Notes under the pieces: generated by a model
The model's database searches: none
What the model saw: only the letters and a program-made list of their open reading frames with translations
What the model was told of the DNA's origin: nothing
DNA from: Oxyruncus cristatus
Taxonomy: Eukaryota > Chordata > Aves > Passeriformes > Cotingidae
Direction of reading: 5' to 3'
DNA: 64,000 nucleotides
Assembly: GCA_013399855.1 (NCBI GenBank)
Contig: VXAY01007011.1
Span: 1,840,716-1,904,715 of the forward strand
Position numbers and translations under genes: made by a program
In this document: positions 1 through 39,871 of the stretch, piece after piece
Position numbering within the stretch: the stretch's first letter is position 1
How the letters are laid out: the number at the start of each line of letters is the position of its first letter

Positions 1-1167
1 ATTTTCCAGACTCTTATGCAGAAGGTGAGGTCATGGAGCTTGCATAGGAGGAACAATAAATTGTGCCACTGTTTTCTCGCTGTAGGTAAGACAGCCTGAA
101 GTGGTGGTGGCAGCTGAGCTTCCTGCAGTAGCCATAGTGCAATTTATTGCTGAAAGAACCATAAAAGTGAATTCTGCACTCTTTAACATATGGAGAGCTG
201 CTGTTTGCAGGCAGTTAACAAGCTCTGTAGATTTCTCCAAGGAATTTAGGAGTATGTTCTGGGAGTCAACTTCAGAGTTAGGAAGGTTCACAAGGTAAAG
301 CTTTTCCTGATGTAGCTCATAGAATCCAAAACCTTGAACTGGGTCTGTAGCTTTACAGGCACAATTGATTTTTAGCACTGTAGTTGTAAGGTGCTTTGCA
401 GAGAAAAATAAAGAAAAAGAAAGTGGCTGGAAGGAAATATGGTATCAAATAAGGTGTAAAATACTAAGATGCAATATGACAAGTATAGCTGATGAATAGT
501 TTTGGTCTTTGGGGAGATGTGGGTTCAAGATTAGCAACTTGTGACTTGTAAATGTTTATCTCAGCTCTGATACACATAAAATTTTATCTTGATGATGCCT
601 GTGTTGAAATTCCCAAGAATCTTCAAAAGAATCATGATTCGTTTAGTCTGTCCTGTAGCCTTGGGCATGAATTTTTAGCTTGTTTGTCTAGTTGATACAA
701 TTGTGTATATTCAGTTCACAAAAATACCCCAAGATTTATTAGGCAAGAAGTCTAAAGCAGTTTGAAGGTGAGAGTGGAGATTGTATGGCAGTGGTCTGAG
801 TCTGCAGTGCAGTATTATTTTAAGTGCTTGTGCTAGGATTGCTGGATGTCTGAAATGTCAAATCTCTTCTGACTCCTGATATTTAATGTTAATATTTTAA
901 AATCTGTTCCAGGAGGTTTTGCACTCTGCTTATATACGTGTACTGAGTAGTTGATTGAGCTGCTATAAATACCAAGACAAATGAAAAGTGAACATTTGCA
1001 TAAGATGGAAACAGAAGAGAGGAGAGTATTTGAATGCAAATAATAGCTTGTACTTGCTGCAGCTGAGAAGGAGTTTTATCTTCCAGTTGTTGTGTATTTA
1101 CAGTTCACATTGATACTTTCTGCAAAAATGTATATGCCTCAAAAGCTGCTGTATTTTTGGTTAATTT

Positions 1168-1220
1168 CATAGAATTATAGAATGGTGCGTGTTGGAAGGG
1201 GCCCTAAAGATCATCTCGTT
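1168..1220 (-). mobile_element. CR1 LINE, severely 5'-truncated 3' tail
   Basis: Read on the - strand this ends gatgatctttagggcccctt...cattctataattctat, the diagnostic CR1 3' terminus. Only about 50 bases remain and it is diverged from the consensus. Confidence 0.7.
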
Positions 1221-1271
1221 AATTTAATTGGGACATACGAATGAAGTGAATAACTAAAGAGAGGGAATAAT

Positions 1272-1302
1272 TATCCTAAGCAGTGCAGAACTGCTTAGGA
1301 TA
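1272..1302. repeat. Perfect 13-bp inverted repeat with 5-base loop
   Basis: TATCCTAAGCAGT (1272-1284) is the exact reverse complement of 1290-1302, separated by gcaga. Pairing stops abruptly on both sides. It lies in a FUCA2 intron. Confidence 0.9.
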
Positions 1303-1530
1303 TGTGTATGTATAAAAAAATACGTAAACATATCTGGCATGGTATTCTGATGTTATGACTATTATAATCTGTTTATGCACAATGATAGGCACAGTTTATA
1401 CCACAATAACAATATTATTACAAATACAATTTTTATTATTTTTTGCAACACACTTTCAAACCACTTTCCAAAAAGAGGAACTATAACTTCCCCTCTTCTC
1501 TTTCTTATCCTTCAAATTTTCTCTTTTCAG

Positions 1531-1870
1531 GCTTTACTTTGTGGGGGTCCAAATATTCTTGGAACTGGAATGCTGTTGATGTGGGACCGAAGCGGGATCT
1601 TGTTGCTGAACTAGCAGCATCTGTTAGAAACAGAACTGACTTGCATTTTGGTTTATACCATTCCCTGTTCGAATGGTTTAATCCTCTCTTCCTTGAGGAT
1701 GCCACCAATGTCTTTAAGACAAGAAAGTTTCCAACAAGTAAATCGTTACCAGAACTCTATGAAATTGTGACCAAGTACCAGCCAGAAATAATTTGGTCTG
1801 ATGGGAATGGAAATGCTCCAGATACTTATTGGAACAGCACTGGTTTCTTGGCTTGGCTGTATAATGACAG
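1531..1870 (+). CDS. FUCA2: FUCA2 coding exon (first in window), catalytic core
   Basis: Acceptor ctcttttcag precedes it and donor gtacat follows. It begins with two bases of a split Gly codon and ends with AG of a split Ser codon. It encodes [13 protein letters not shown] through [10 protein letters not shown] and carries the WSDG nucleophile motif. Confidence 0.95.
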
Positions 1871-4800
1871 GTACATAATAATGCTGCCTTAGTACCTTAT
1901 CTAAAATTCTGCTCTCTGTCTAGTTTGTTTCACTTTCTGTTTATTTTATGGAACCTCTTACCTGTACTTTAGAGGACTTAACAAAATATTTATTTTTCTG
2001 AAATACAGGATCCAGATCTTCCCTAGAATTATCAAATCTTGCTTTAGAAAAAAGACTGTTTCATATTTTTGAAACACATTTGCAAATTAATCAGTTAAGA
2101 TGGTATTAGCTACTCTACCTAATCACAGCCTTCCCTAAATATTTGCTGCTGCACAGAAGCAGAATAGAAGGACAATTTGAGAATGCAGGTACATTGTTTT
2201 CATTGTAGAGTGAACATCTGGCAGTGGATGTGAAATGCAGGCTGTTTTCTGGCAGAGCTCCTATAAAAGTTTGGAGCATATTTCCTTAAGAAATGCCGAT
2301 CTGGACCTTTTACTAGGAAAGGATGAGAATAGGATTCCTGACATTGCACTTAATCTATAAATGAGTAGTACAGAAGTCATCCAAAATGTTAGTGTCTGGG
2401 AGGGGGGTGTGTGGGAAGGGTTTGCACTGGCTGTGACCGCGTTTTATAGAACAAAAATAATAAAAATTTCTCTGTTTCCAGCCCAGTCCGGGACACAGTT
2501 GTAACCAATGACCGCTGGGGAGTTGGCAGCATCTGTACCCACGGCGGCTTCTACACCTGCAGCGACCGGTACAACCCCGGCCACCTCCTGCCTCACAAGT
2601 GGGAGAACTGTATGACCATCGACAGGAGGTCGTGGGGCTACCGCAGGGACGCGCAGCTCAGTGACTACCTCACCATCGAGGACTTGGTGAAGGTACAGTG
2701 GGGCAGAGGAGTGGCTTGCAACTTCCAGTTCTCTCTCCTAGTTTTTCTATTATGCAATGTAACGTTTCTATCGTGTACCTGTCTCTATCTAAAAAGTATT
2801 CTTTTAATTGAATAATGAATCGTTGAATGATGAAATAATAAACCACTTTGTTCATTTGCAGCCTAACACTGGCAGGATGGAATGTCCGTGTGATTCTTAC
2901 TAATTTTATAGAAATTACTAAGGGAAAGGTTTATCTAGTAGAAATGCAGTGACTTTCCTAGAAGCCATTTCCCCTGTGAGTAACAGGCCAAGGACTGATC
3001 TGGACAGTCTCATAATTACCTTTTCCACTGAGTTTTTCTGGTAACTGCACCTCTAAGTTGGTGAGAAGCAAACAGTTGCAGTTTCACAGCTCCTGGTTAG
3101 GAACTCCTCATTGAAGGCTACATCTTTTCCCCTTTACAGCTAGTTTGACTCAATAGTCATTTTTACCTTGTAGCAAGAAACCTTCCATACAGACATACAG
3201 GTAAACACTAGCAGATGCAGACAGCTGGTCTTAATACAATACTGATTCCCTTTGCTAGTCTAAGGTCTTAAAAAAGATGTGAAGCTTAGGAAAACTAAAT
3301 CAAAGAAAGATGATGAGCCTTTCAAAAAAATGCATTTAATTGCAAAATTCAGCTAGTGAGGGGGAGATTGATTGTTATTGTTGCTTAATCTAAATCTGTT
3401 TCTAGTACTGTCCTTGCAAGAAACAATTAGAAATTGAAGTAACCTCTTTTCAGAGGCAGAAGGTTTGAATTGATTCAGCAGCTTGTCTCCAGCTGTGTTT
3501 CTCAGACTTGTGCATCTCAGTCCGTGATCTCCGGAGGGCAGTGTGGATGTTAACACAAATTTTACAGACTCTGTAGAAGGCTTCCTTGTGTTTTACAGAT
3601 ATCTCTGTAAAATAGGGAGAGCATCAAACAGAGGAAGAACAGAGGAAGTTGCTTCTCTAAGCTTCAGTAAAGATGAAGTGGCAACTATGAGCCTTACTCT
3701 ACTTTGGTGCAGAGAAATCATCTACCCATTCTATCAGTAAAACCCTCCTGACATTCTTGCAGAAGTCGAAGTGTTAAAAATGTGTAGGATCTGATTCTAA
3801 TGCAGATTCAGCTAGATATATTAGTGCAAGAACGTATTTTGGGCTTTTTTCTGATGTAAAACTTGTCATCAGAGCTTTGTTTTACAGGAGCTTAAATTTT
3901 GTTTTGACTGTTGGGGTGACCCCCCGTCAGTCTCAACATGCAACAGTAATGTAACTCATTTGGTTCATCATTCTGAAGCAGCACAGAAGACTTTAGAAAG
4001 TACTTCAGATGTGTGATTTCATTAGTTGTAATCGTATGCTCTGTGTGTTGAAAAACATTTCAGCAACTTGTCGAAACAGTGTCTTGTGGGGGAAATCTCT
4101 TGATGAACATTGGGCCCACTCACGACGGTCGCATCGCTGTAATATTCGAGGAGCGCCTGAGGCAGATGGGTGCTTGGCTGGAGGTCAATGGAGAGGCCAT
4201 CTATGGAACTAAACCATGGAGAGCACAGAACGACTCGGTCACACCAGAAGTGTGGTAAAGTCACTGAATCAAATTGTTGGCTGTGTAAAGCAGCACCAAC
4301 ATATGTGAAACCTTGAAATTCTTAATGACTTGATGCTACAGAAGTCACCATCTTAGTTTGTGTGTGGTGAAGAAATTATTCCCTTTGTCAGTTTAAGTAA
4401 CTGCACACAGAAGTAGAGACTGTAGTTTTGGGATGATGCTGAGGCTGAAGGGAGGACTGCAAACATTTCCTTAGTGATCTTGTGCTTTTTACTGTAATTG
4501 GCAGCAGAAACAAAGAATATACAAATCTGGAAATATTAAATTGCTATGAGGTGTTTATCTGTTGAAAGGAATACTTGATGTCACTTGATGTTTAAAGAGA
4601 AAAAAGGGAGAGGAAGAAACTAGAAACCAGTCTAGCATATTCTGCATTTTTTTAAGGTAAAAATGCATGAGAAAATAACAGCAATTGTTTGGTCACTAAA
4701 TACAGCCGGTGTCTGGACTCCCCTCTGCCTTTGTGACTTGTAGCTGCTGTAACACCTTAATGATCCATCAGGGTTCTGGTCTTGTCCCTCTTCTCTGCCT

Positions 4801-7066
4801 CAGTGGGCCTTTTTACTCCTGTTCCCCGTAAAATTTGGACATCTGGCTTTAGCTGGGAGATGCTGAACTGCTGTTGAGTAAAATCACTTTCAAGAGCAAA
4901 AAAAAGTTGTAACTAAATGAAGGAAGGAGGGAGGTATGTTAGGAGGGTATGCCACAAGATTTCCAATGGCAATAGTGCAGATAGTATATGCTGAAAATAA
5001 TATTTTCATAAACTAGTTATGCAAGGTGGAAGCTTTATTTTTGTACGTACTCGTTAAATTTTTTTAGTCTGTATGTTGGTGTATAGTTGTGAATTAGCAT
5101 GTTTTTCTGAATATAACCTACAATTCTCTGTTAAGGATTCCCATTCTCCTGCAAGTATCTCTTTCCTGTATGGCTGAGCAGCAGAGTTACATGTGTACTA
5201 AAGTTACTGCAGATGTTTACCTCTGAATTCAGTTAATAGTTTCCATTACCTCTAGTTTGTTGGAACACATTTTCAAGGAGCAGTACTTTATTAAAGGGTA
5301 TAAATCATCTGAAAAGTTGGTTATGTGCTTGAAAATGTAACTAATGCTGACTTTTCAAATCCATTTTTCCAATCTTGAACACTCTTATGTATCACTTCAG
5401 AAAATTTACACGGAAAAACTGACATGCATTTCTGTTCCCCGTTTCCAACCAGGTACACTTTCAGCCCTAAAGAAGGGACAGTCAATGCTGTTTTCCTCAA
5501 CTGGCCAGTCTCGGGGATTCTGGAACTTGGTGAGCCACAGGCTAAGCTTGGAGAAACACAGGTAAAAGACAGTGCACACGTACATGTGCCCTTCCCTCTA
5601 GGATTTGCCATGTTCCATGATGTTTATTTAAGTTTCTGGCATCTTTGGGAATGCATAGCTCTTAGGACAGAGTACATTGGAAGAGACCCAGTAAAATATT
5701 TTAGTTCTCAGACCTCCTTGTCATAGTGCTTCCAGTGGGATGTTTCTTCTCCAACTAACACGATTAGACTGAGATGTTGCTGGGATATATTTTAGCTTGC
5801 AAACTAAGGATCATGAAGAGGCCAAGTAGCAGGGAAAAAACTGCACTGCTTCTCCTGTTTCCTTTGTAGACTCTAACTTGGCAAGATTTTGCTTTATAAG
5901 TAGCTGTCCTCACTTTGGTGACTTTGGTGATATTGGAGTTGCTGTAATGGTGCAGTTGTCTCAAGTTAAAGCCTTGCACAAAGGGAATGCACAGAGAGGT
6001 TTTTGTTGGCCAGGGAGGCTAAAAAGTAAGTCAGTGTGACGCTAGATATGCATCTTATACCAAGTGGAGGTCAAAAATTGAGGACACTGATGCCACACCT
6101 ACTCTAGAAAGAATGTAGCCCAATGGAAGCAGAAGTTGGTATCAACTCTGTGCATTTAAGGGGGAGATTCACTTTGGCCTTAGCTGTTCTGGTCTCATGC
6201 ACTTTGTGTCCATTAGCTGCTGAAATGTATTAGGGCTGCTTCTGGTCTAGTTCCATATGAAAACAGTCTGATAGGTGCCAAGATAGCTCTGTGATAAGGA
6301 AGAAAGAGTCATTTCAGAAGTAATGGAATTGCATCTTGACTTTTGGAGAGGCAGCTAGACTCTATGTGCACAAGAGAGTACTGCTCCTCAGCGGCAGAGA
6401 CTGGTCTTCAGCTGCTCCAGCATGTCACCAGCTGCCTAAGAAGGAGTGTCACCATAAACCCAGTTGTGTGTTTTCGGTGGGAGGGGGTTATTCAGGCCAG
6501 CTTCTTTGAGATACCTGGCTGCACTCTGTAAGAAACAGCGATGCTCATTCAAGACTACAAGTTCCACCATGGGAAGCACGCATTTCAGAAATAGGTGATA
6601 CAAAGCTCTGTACTGCAGCACCTAGATCCCTGCTTAGACCTAAATTCCATCCCAAATACTTCCGAAAGGTGCTTGTTTGCCTTCTACAGCCCTAAGTACT
6701 TCTCAAGACCCAACATGACTAGCTTTATTACTTGCACTTCCATATCTACTTTGCTAGTTATTTTTCCATTACCTTTAATAATTATCACTCATTTGGTTGA
6801 GAAGTGGCATTTAAGGATAATTGGTTAGAAAGATAGCTACAGATCAATATTTATTTTGTCAATATTGCAACTATATGCACTTTGAAAAGGCATTGTTCTA
6901 ATTATAGTGTATGTTTCTATCTTAGGTAAAGCTGGCTGGCTACAAGGAACTGCTGAAATGGGTTGCACTGGGAGAAAAGGGACTGATTATAGCTCTACCT
7001 CAATTAACTCCTAAGCAATTGCCATGCCAGTGGGGCTGGACTTTACAACTGACTGCCATAAAATGA
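1531..7066 (+). CDS. FUCA2: FUCA2, plasma alpha-L-fucosidase (GH29), 3' part: last five coding exons
   Basis: FUCA2 hydrolyses alpha-L-fucose from glycoconjugates as a secreted or lysosomal glycosidase. Joining 1531-1870, 2482-2692, 4064-4254, 5453-5561 and 6926-7066 gives one continuous frame for the C-terminal 330 residues; the whole family protein is about 465. All junctions are GT-AG and phases match. Visible landmarks are GFTLWGS near the start, the NRT and NST glycosylation sequons, the WSDG motif whose Asp (codon 1800-1802) is the GH29 nucleophile by family knowledge, [18 protein letters not shown], and the C-terminal beta-sandwich domain ending in [13 protein letters not shown]. It resembles human FUCA2 more than FUCA1 as I remember the two. 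The signal peptide and first catalytic strands lie upstream of the window. The gene converges on PEX3. No broken codon is seen, so I take it as functional. Confidence 0.96.
2482..2692 (+). CDS. FUCA2: FUCA2 coding exon (second in window)
   Basis: Acceptor tctgtttccag, donor gtacag. The first base completes Ser, followed by [13 protein letters not shown], the Cys-containing [14 protein letters not shown] segment and YLTIEDLVK. It ends in phase 0 and is GC-richer than the flanking introns. Confidence 0.95.
4064..4254 (+). CDS. FUCA2: FUCA2 coding exon (third in window)
   Basis: Acceptor aacatttcag, donor gtaaag. It encodes [19 protein letters not shown] through VTPEVW, the end of the GH29 barrel, and ends with TG of a split Trp codon. 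Confidence 0.95.
5453..5561 (+). CDS. FUCA2: FUCA2 coding exon (fourth in window)
   Basis: Acceptor tttccaaccag, donor gtaaaa. It encodes [18 protein letters not shown] through AKLGETQ in the C-terminal beta domain and ends in phase 0. Confidence 0.94.
6926..7066 (+). CDS. FUCA2: FUCA2 last coding exon with stop
   Basis: Acceptor tatcttag. It encodes [19 protein letters not shown] through QLTAIK and the TGA stop at 7064-7066. Length and C-terminus agree with vertebrate FUCA2. Confidence 0.94.
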   Translation, partial: VKLAGYKELLKWVALGEKGLIIALPQLTPKQLPCQWGWTLQLTAIK

Positions 7067-7157
7067 GCCATACTCTGCTGGAGCCCTGGCTAGCTGGGAA
7101 TGCTGATGTTTTGCTGTTTTCTCATCACTGGTTTTGACCTTACTTGCCTGTAAAAAC

Positions 7158-7163
7158 AATAAA
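7158..7163 (+). terminator. FUCA2 polyadenylation signal AATAAA
   Basis: AATAAA lies 92 bases after the FUCA2 stop and is followed by a T-rich stretch, giving a short 3' UTR of roughly 110-120 bases. Confidence 0.75.
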
Positions 7164-8143
7164 TTCACTTTTTTTATGAAAGGTAGGCTGTTATTAAGGA
7201 ATGGAACAAACTCCACATGAAGTATACCACGAGATAGTTGATCCTCTGCATATATTTTTGCTTCTCTGAAGTTGTGTGAAAAACTGAGCAGCTACCTTGA
7301 CCTCTCTACTCATTTTAGTGAGTTACTGGCCAAGCTCAAGCCAGTGTTCAGACGCACATAAGTCAGTTGCAGACCCTCTTTAATGCAAGAACTCCAGCTT
7401 CTGCAAAACGGCTCATTAAAAGCTGAGTTTTGGAGAAAAGGATAAACTTTTTCTAGGTGTGTACAGCAACTGGTAGCTAGCAGTTTCAGCTGAGTAGGGT
7501 AGAACGGGCCTGTAAGGGTTCGGAATTCATCACCAATGCATGGAGGTAATGCGTATGTACATCATCATTTCTCATCACGGAAGTCATTCATTTCACATGT
7601 TCCTGCTCTTGAGTAATTCTACCCATTATTGGGCCATAGGTAAACCGGGAAGATTTTTTTTTTTTCTGTTTTGTATAATTTTACATGGGTAAAGCTTGAT
7701 TTGTTTACAGCCATTGTTTTTACGCAGTTACCAGGGTGCCTTCTCTGGACTGTTAAACAAAACATATACTTCAATGACTTAACTCTTGAAAAAGGAGAAA
7801 TAATCAGGAGTTGCTAGGGATCTTCAACTTTGACAGAAAGACAACATTTTAAGCAGAAGGTAGACTGCATACCACTTGAAAAATTTCCAAACTCATCATG
7901 TGTCACAATTTCTAGGGATAGACACACAATGTGTAGTTTGCAAAGAGGAGAAGATAAAGGACAACAAAAGGCATTAATTGAAGGTTTATTTTTCCTGAGT
8001 AATGTTACTGAATGCAAAATTATTACTGTGTAAGTTAAATTTATTCTTTCAACGATGTCAGAATTTTGAGTGATGTCCCAAATTTGGTTACTGCCTTTCC
8101 TGCTAGTAATGTTAATACACGCACAAATTTTACATTAAAATAT
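7164..8143. other. Spacer between convergent FUCA2 and PEX3
   Basis: About 1 kb separates the two poly(A) signals. It contains a T11 run near 7657 and no recognisable gene or repeat. Confidence 0.7.
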
Positions 8144-8149
8144 TTTATT
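8144..8149 (-). terminator. PEX3 polyadenylation signal AATAAA (- strand)
   Basis: tttatt on the + strand reads AATAAA on the - strand, about 694 bases after the PEX3 stop. This defines a 3' UTR of roughly 700 bases (about 8125-8842). Confidence 0.65.
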
Positions 8150-8842
8150 ACAATACAGACAATTGGGCTCAAAATTAATACAAATTAAGATAAAATATTT
8201 ACAAAGTATGTGTACAGTGTAGCTGTTTGAACAGCATAAACAAGAGAACATCTAAAAACCCACATTCCTTTAGTATTAAGTAACAGAGAGCATGCCCCCA
8301 GCTCATTCAAGAGGAACGTGCATCTGTTGGCAAAGGCCTTCTGAAGAACAAGAGACTTTGGAATAATGTTTGTAAAGTTATGTGAAAAAAAATTCCTTTA
8401 AAAAAGAAAAATTTGAGGGGAGAAGAAGCAAAAAGCATTACTTCATTTGGCTACTCTGTGCTATTCTTAGATCACTATCATTAGTTCTTTCCAAAACTTA
8501 CACACTCCAGGGCAAACAAATGGCTTTTTTAGTAACTTGCTGTAATACTGCCACTAGATGCCTTTTAGATGCAATAAAAATAATCATATTAAATACAGAG
8601 GAATTTAACCACTTTTTTAATAAAAAAGTCTTTACATACAAGGATTCTTTCAACAAGAATATTTTTAATGGGTGCTTGAAACATAATTCTATTAGAACAA
8701 ATATGGGCTCACTCCCACTTTTCTCAGAGTGTTCTTTCTGCTCATCTGCCACTCCTACACCATTAGAAAATTAACCCAAGTCTCATCAGTAGTTGCAAGG
8801 AATTTGTTATAAACACACCATCTATTCCTAAAAGTGTGCGAG
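8150..8842 (-). other. PEX3: PEX3 3' UTR
   Basis: This is the A/T-rich stretch between the PEX3 stop codon (8843-8845) and its poly(A) signal. A 130-codon + strand open frame at 8382-8774 is low-complexity and lies antisense to the UTR, so I did not call it. Confidence 0.6.
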
Positions 8843-28410
<19,568 letters not shown>

Positions 28411-28529
28411 CCTGCGCGCCCGGCCCGGCCCGGCCGCCCGTCGGCTCTCGCGGCGGCGGCGGCGGCGGAAGGGGCGGTGGCGGCGGCGGCACCGCCCGCG
28501 GTGCCCCGGAAACAGCGCCGGGGCCCGGC
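28411..28529. promoter_or_regulatory. PEX3/ADAT2 divergent promoter
   Basis: Only 119 bases separate the two start codons, which point away from each other. The interval has no TATA box, a (CGG)n run, GGGGCGG at 28471-28477 (Sp1/KLF type), and GGAA cores at 28467-28470 and in CCGGAA at 28506-28511 (ETS type). Both 5' UTRs must fit in here unless there are unseen upstream exons. Confidence 0.8.
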
Positions 28530-37534
<9,005 letters not shown>

Positions 37535-37730
37535 CCCTACACGGGAGGGAGAAAGAAGCTCGCCAAAAATTATATGTGAAGGTTTCTTCAGCGTCCTTGT
37601 TTAAAATGTACAGTTCAATCAAACTATGTCTGATTTTCTGTACAAGAGTTTTTACTAATAGGATACTTACTGCTTGTTCCTGTGTTTATATGTATGTGAC
37701 TTCTTCCTATCGTAATGACCAAAAAAAAAG

Positions 37731-37736
37731 AATAAA
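37731..37736 (+). terminator. ADAT2 proximal polyadenylation signal
   Basis: AATAAA lies about 200 bases after the stop, right after an A9 run. Confidence 0.65.
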
Positions 37737-38635
37737 TGGCTGTTTTAAAGAAAGAGGAAAATTTGTGGTTCAAGTTCACTTGTTTACAGACAGATGGATC
37801 CATTAAAATGATGGCATTTTGTGCAGCACATTTGCTTAGGCAAGTGGGTAAATCTCTTGGAAGGTTACATTTGTAAGTCCCTTACAGTCCGTGTGTGTGT
37901 ATTGAATCAAAGGCATATAAAGGAATTGTACAGTCCTTGAAGACTTGAGATAAGACCATTGTAAATGTTTCTTCATTGTTTTTCACACCCCCCCTAGCAC
38001 AAGCCAGATTTTCAGACATGATTTCTGGACGTCACATACCTGCGTAGACAGGTAGATATGGATGATCACATCTCTGTGTGTGCTGTTGCTTAATAAGATG
38101 AGCAAACATCACTTGGCTGCACAGCATCTTCCTACAAAGTTCTGGAGAAACTCTATACAACTCTCTTTAGAGACTATCCACTCCGCTTGTGAATATTAGT
38201 TTAAGAAATGCTTTATTTTTAACAATCCACTAAGAAGTTGAAGCTGTTGTCAGCTACTAAATTATGGTAACTGAGACAGGCAGATACAAATGAAACCCAG
38301 GAAATTGGTAGTAGCATGAATAAAAAATACTTAAGATGTTTATCTTTACAGAGTGTTGGTTGGCGTTATCATTTCTGTGTACGTTCTTTAGCAGTGCAGT
38401 AATTTATAATCCAGAAGAGGGCCTTCAAGTTCCACTAATGAATTAAGAATACAAGTACAGTTCAATCTTGATTTTATACCTCTTAGTGGATAATTAAGCA
38501 TGAAACTGTCTGTAGTTTATTTGGCTGTTATTCAGAAAATTGCGAAATGCCCTAGCTTTTATTTTGAATGCAAAAGAGTGGCTAAAATTTTATTATTGTA
38601 AAAAGTGAATACAATTAAACCTTTTAAATATTTCA

Positions 38636-38641
38636 AATAAA
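38636..38641 (+). terminator. ADAT2 possible distal polyadenylation signal
   Basis: AATAAA in caaataaacac, about 1.1 kb after the stop. A longer 3' UTR ending here is possible, as the sequence between holds no other feature. Confidence 0.4.
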
Positions 38642-39732
38642 CACTTCCAAAAGGTTTTTTTAAAAAGAATATTAAAAGCATTACTTTGTCACTATTAGTC
38701 CTAATAACTTAAAATTTGTATTTTGTGTATTTACTTATTGCTTACAAAGTGACACGGGGAAAGAAATGTTTTTACCATAATAGATATTTTCAGAGTTTAG
38801 AAATAATATTCCTTTAATTTAAGCCCTTTAACTGACGTCAGTGGCCTATCCTATTCTCCTGACCATTACTTAACAGCACTCTTTGAGTCTTTCCCTTTCC
38901 ATAAACAAAGTAAGTTATGACTGTGTTTGTAGATTTCATCTGCTTCAGAGCTCCGAGGCCTCATGAACCAGACAGCTAAGCTGGAAAAACTGTTTAGGAA
39001 AAGACCATTTTGAATGACTCTGATGGCTTTATTGGAAAGAAATGGGCGCTCCTGTGGCTGCAATATTTGGCTGTGATAGAAGATAGCAGTTTATCTATAC
39101 AGATACATACATTCAGTTCTCAACTGGACCCTAATTTTCTTATACCTTCAAGTCATTGAAATCCAGATTAAAGGAAGGCATTAGAGTTGTGGCTTGTTAC
39201 TGACATCAGTGATAGTAGGAATTGGAGCCTTCATACTGTTCTGGACCAGGACCTAAATCTCAACACTTCTTCAGAGAGGTGAAGAACACTTTCCCACTGC
39301 CTTCTTTCAAAGAAGGATGTTGTTAGCATTTGGATAGTGTGACAGTAGGAGCCATGTAAATAAGTAGAAAGATTACTGGTGGTAGGACAAAACACACTTT
39401 AAAAGCTGTGTCCAATTTTTCAACCAATTTTTCCCCTAAATTGGAACAGAATTTTTTTGTAATAGCAGTCAGTAGTAACCTGTCACTTAAAAACCAGCTC
39501 AAGTCTTGCACAAAGCCAGAAGACACTGAAGAGGATGACAAAAATAAAAATTTCTCTTAAGAGTGATCAAGGATAATAATGTGCATCTTGGAACTGAGGC
39601 ATGACAGATGAATAGCATAGCAAGATAAAAGCTGTTGTTTTACAGGAAGGTTATAAAAGATACTTCTATTTACTGTAATGTGTAAGCAAAAAAACACAAT
39701 GATCTAATATTAAGAGGCAAATTTGGATGCAT

Positions 39733-39871
39733 GGGATTGGGTTATTTTGGTTTGGTTGGTTGGGTATTTTTGGTTTTTGTTGTTTTGGTGGGTTTGTTTT
39801 GGTTTGGTTTTGGGTTTTTTCTTTGGGTTTTTTTTGGGTTTTTTTTGGTTTTATGGGGGTGGTTTTTTTGA
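39733..39871 (+). repeat. G/T-only low-complexity block
   Basis: About 140 bases are almost purely G and T on the + strand, with repeated ggtttggttttgggttttt elements and several GGG runs. The - strand is A/C only. Confidence 0.85.

Larger units (their letters stand above)
1..1530 (+). other. FUCA2 intron (part), with a small CR1 tail and a hairpin
   Basis: No FUCA2 exon is found here: the residues expected before GFTLWGS are absent in all frames. Contents are a CR1 3'-end fragment at 1168-1220 and a perfect inverted repeat at 1272-1302. The rest is ordinary AT-rich intron. Confidence 0.7.
1871..6925 (+). other. FUCA2 introns between the four internal splice junctions
   Basis: Introns are 1871-2481, 2693-4063, 4255-5452 and 5562-6925. 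I see no repeat family or other gene in them, only AT-rich sequence and short T runs. Confidence 0.7.

Noticed and set aside
8382..8774. 130-codon + strand frame rich in Lys, Phe and Asn
   Set aside because: Lies antisense to the PEX3 3' UTR and reflects A/T-rich composition.
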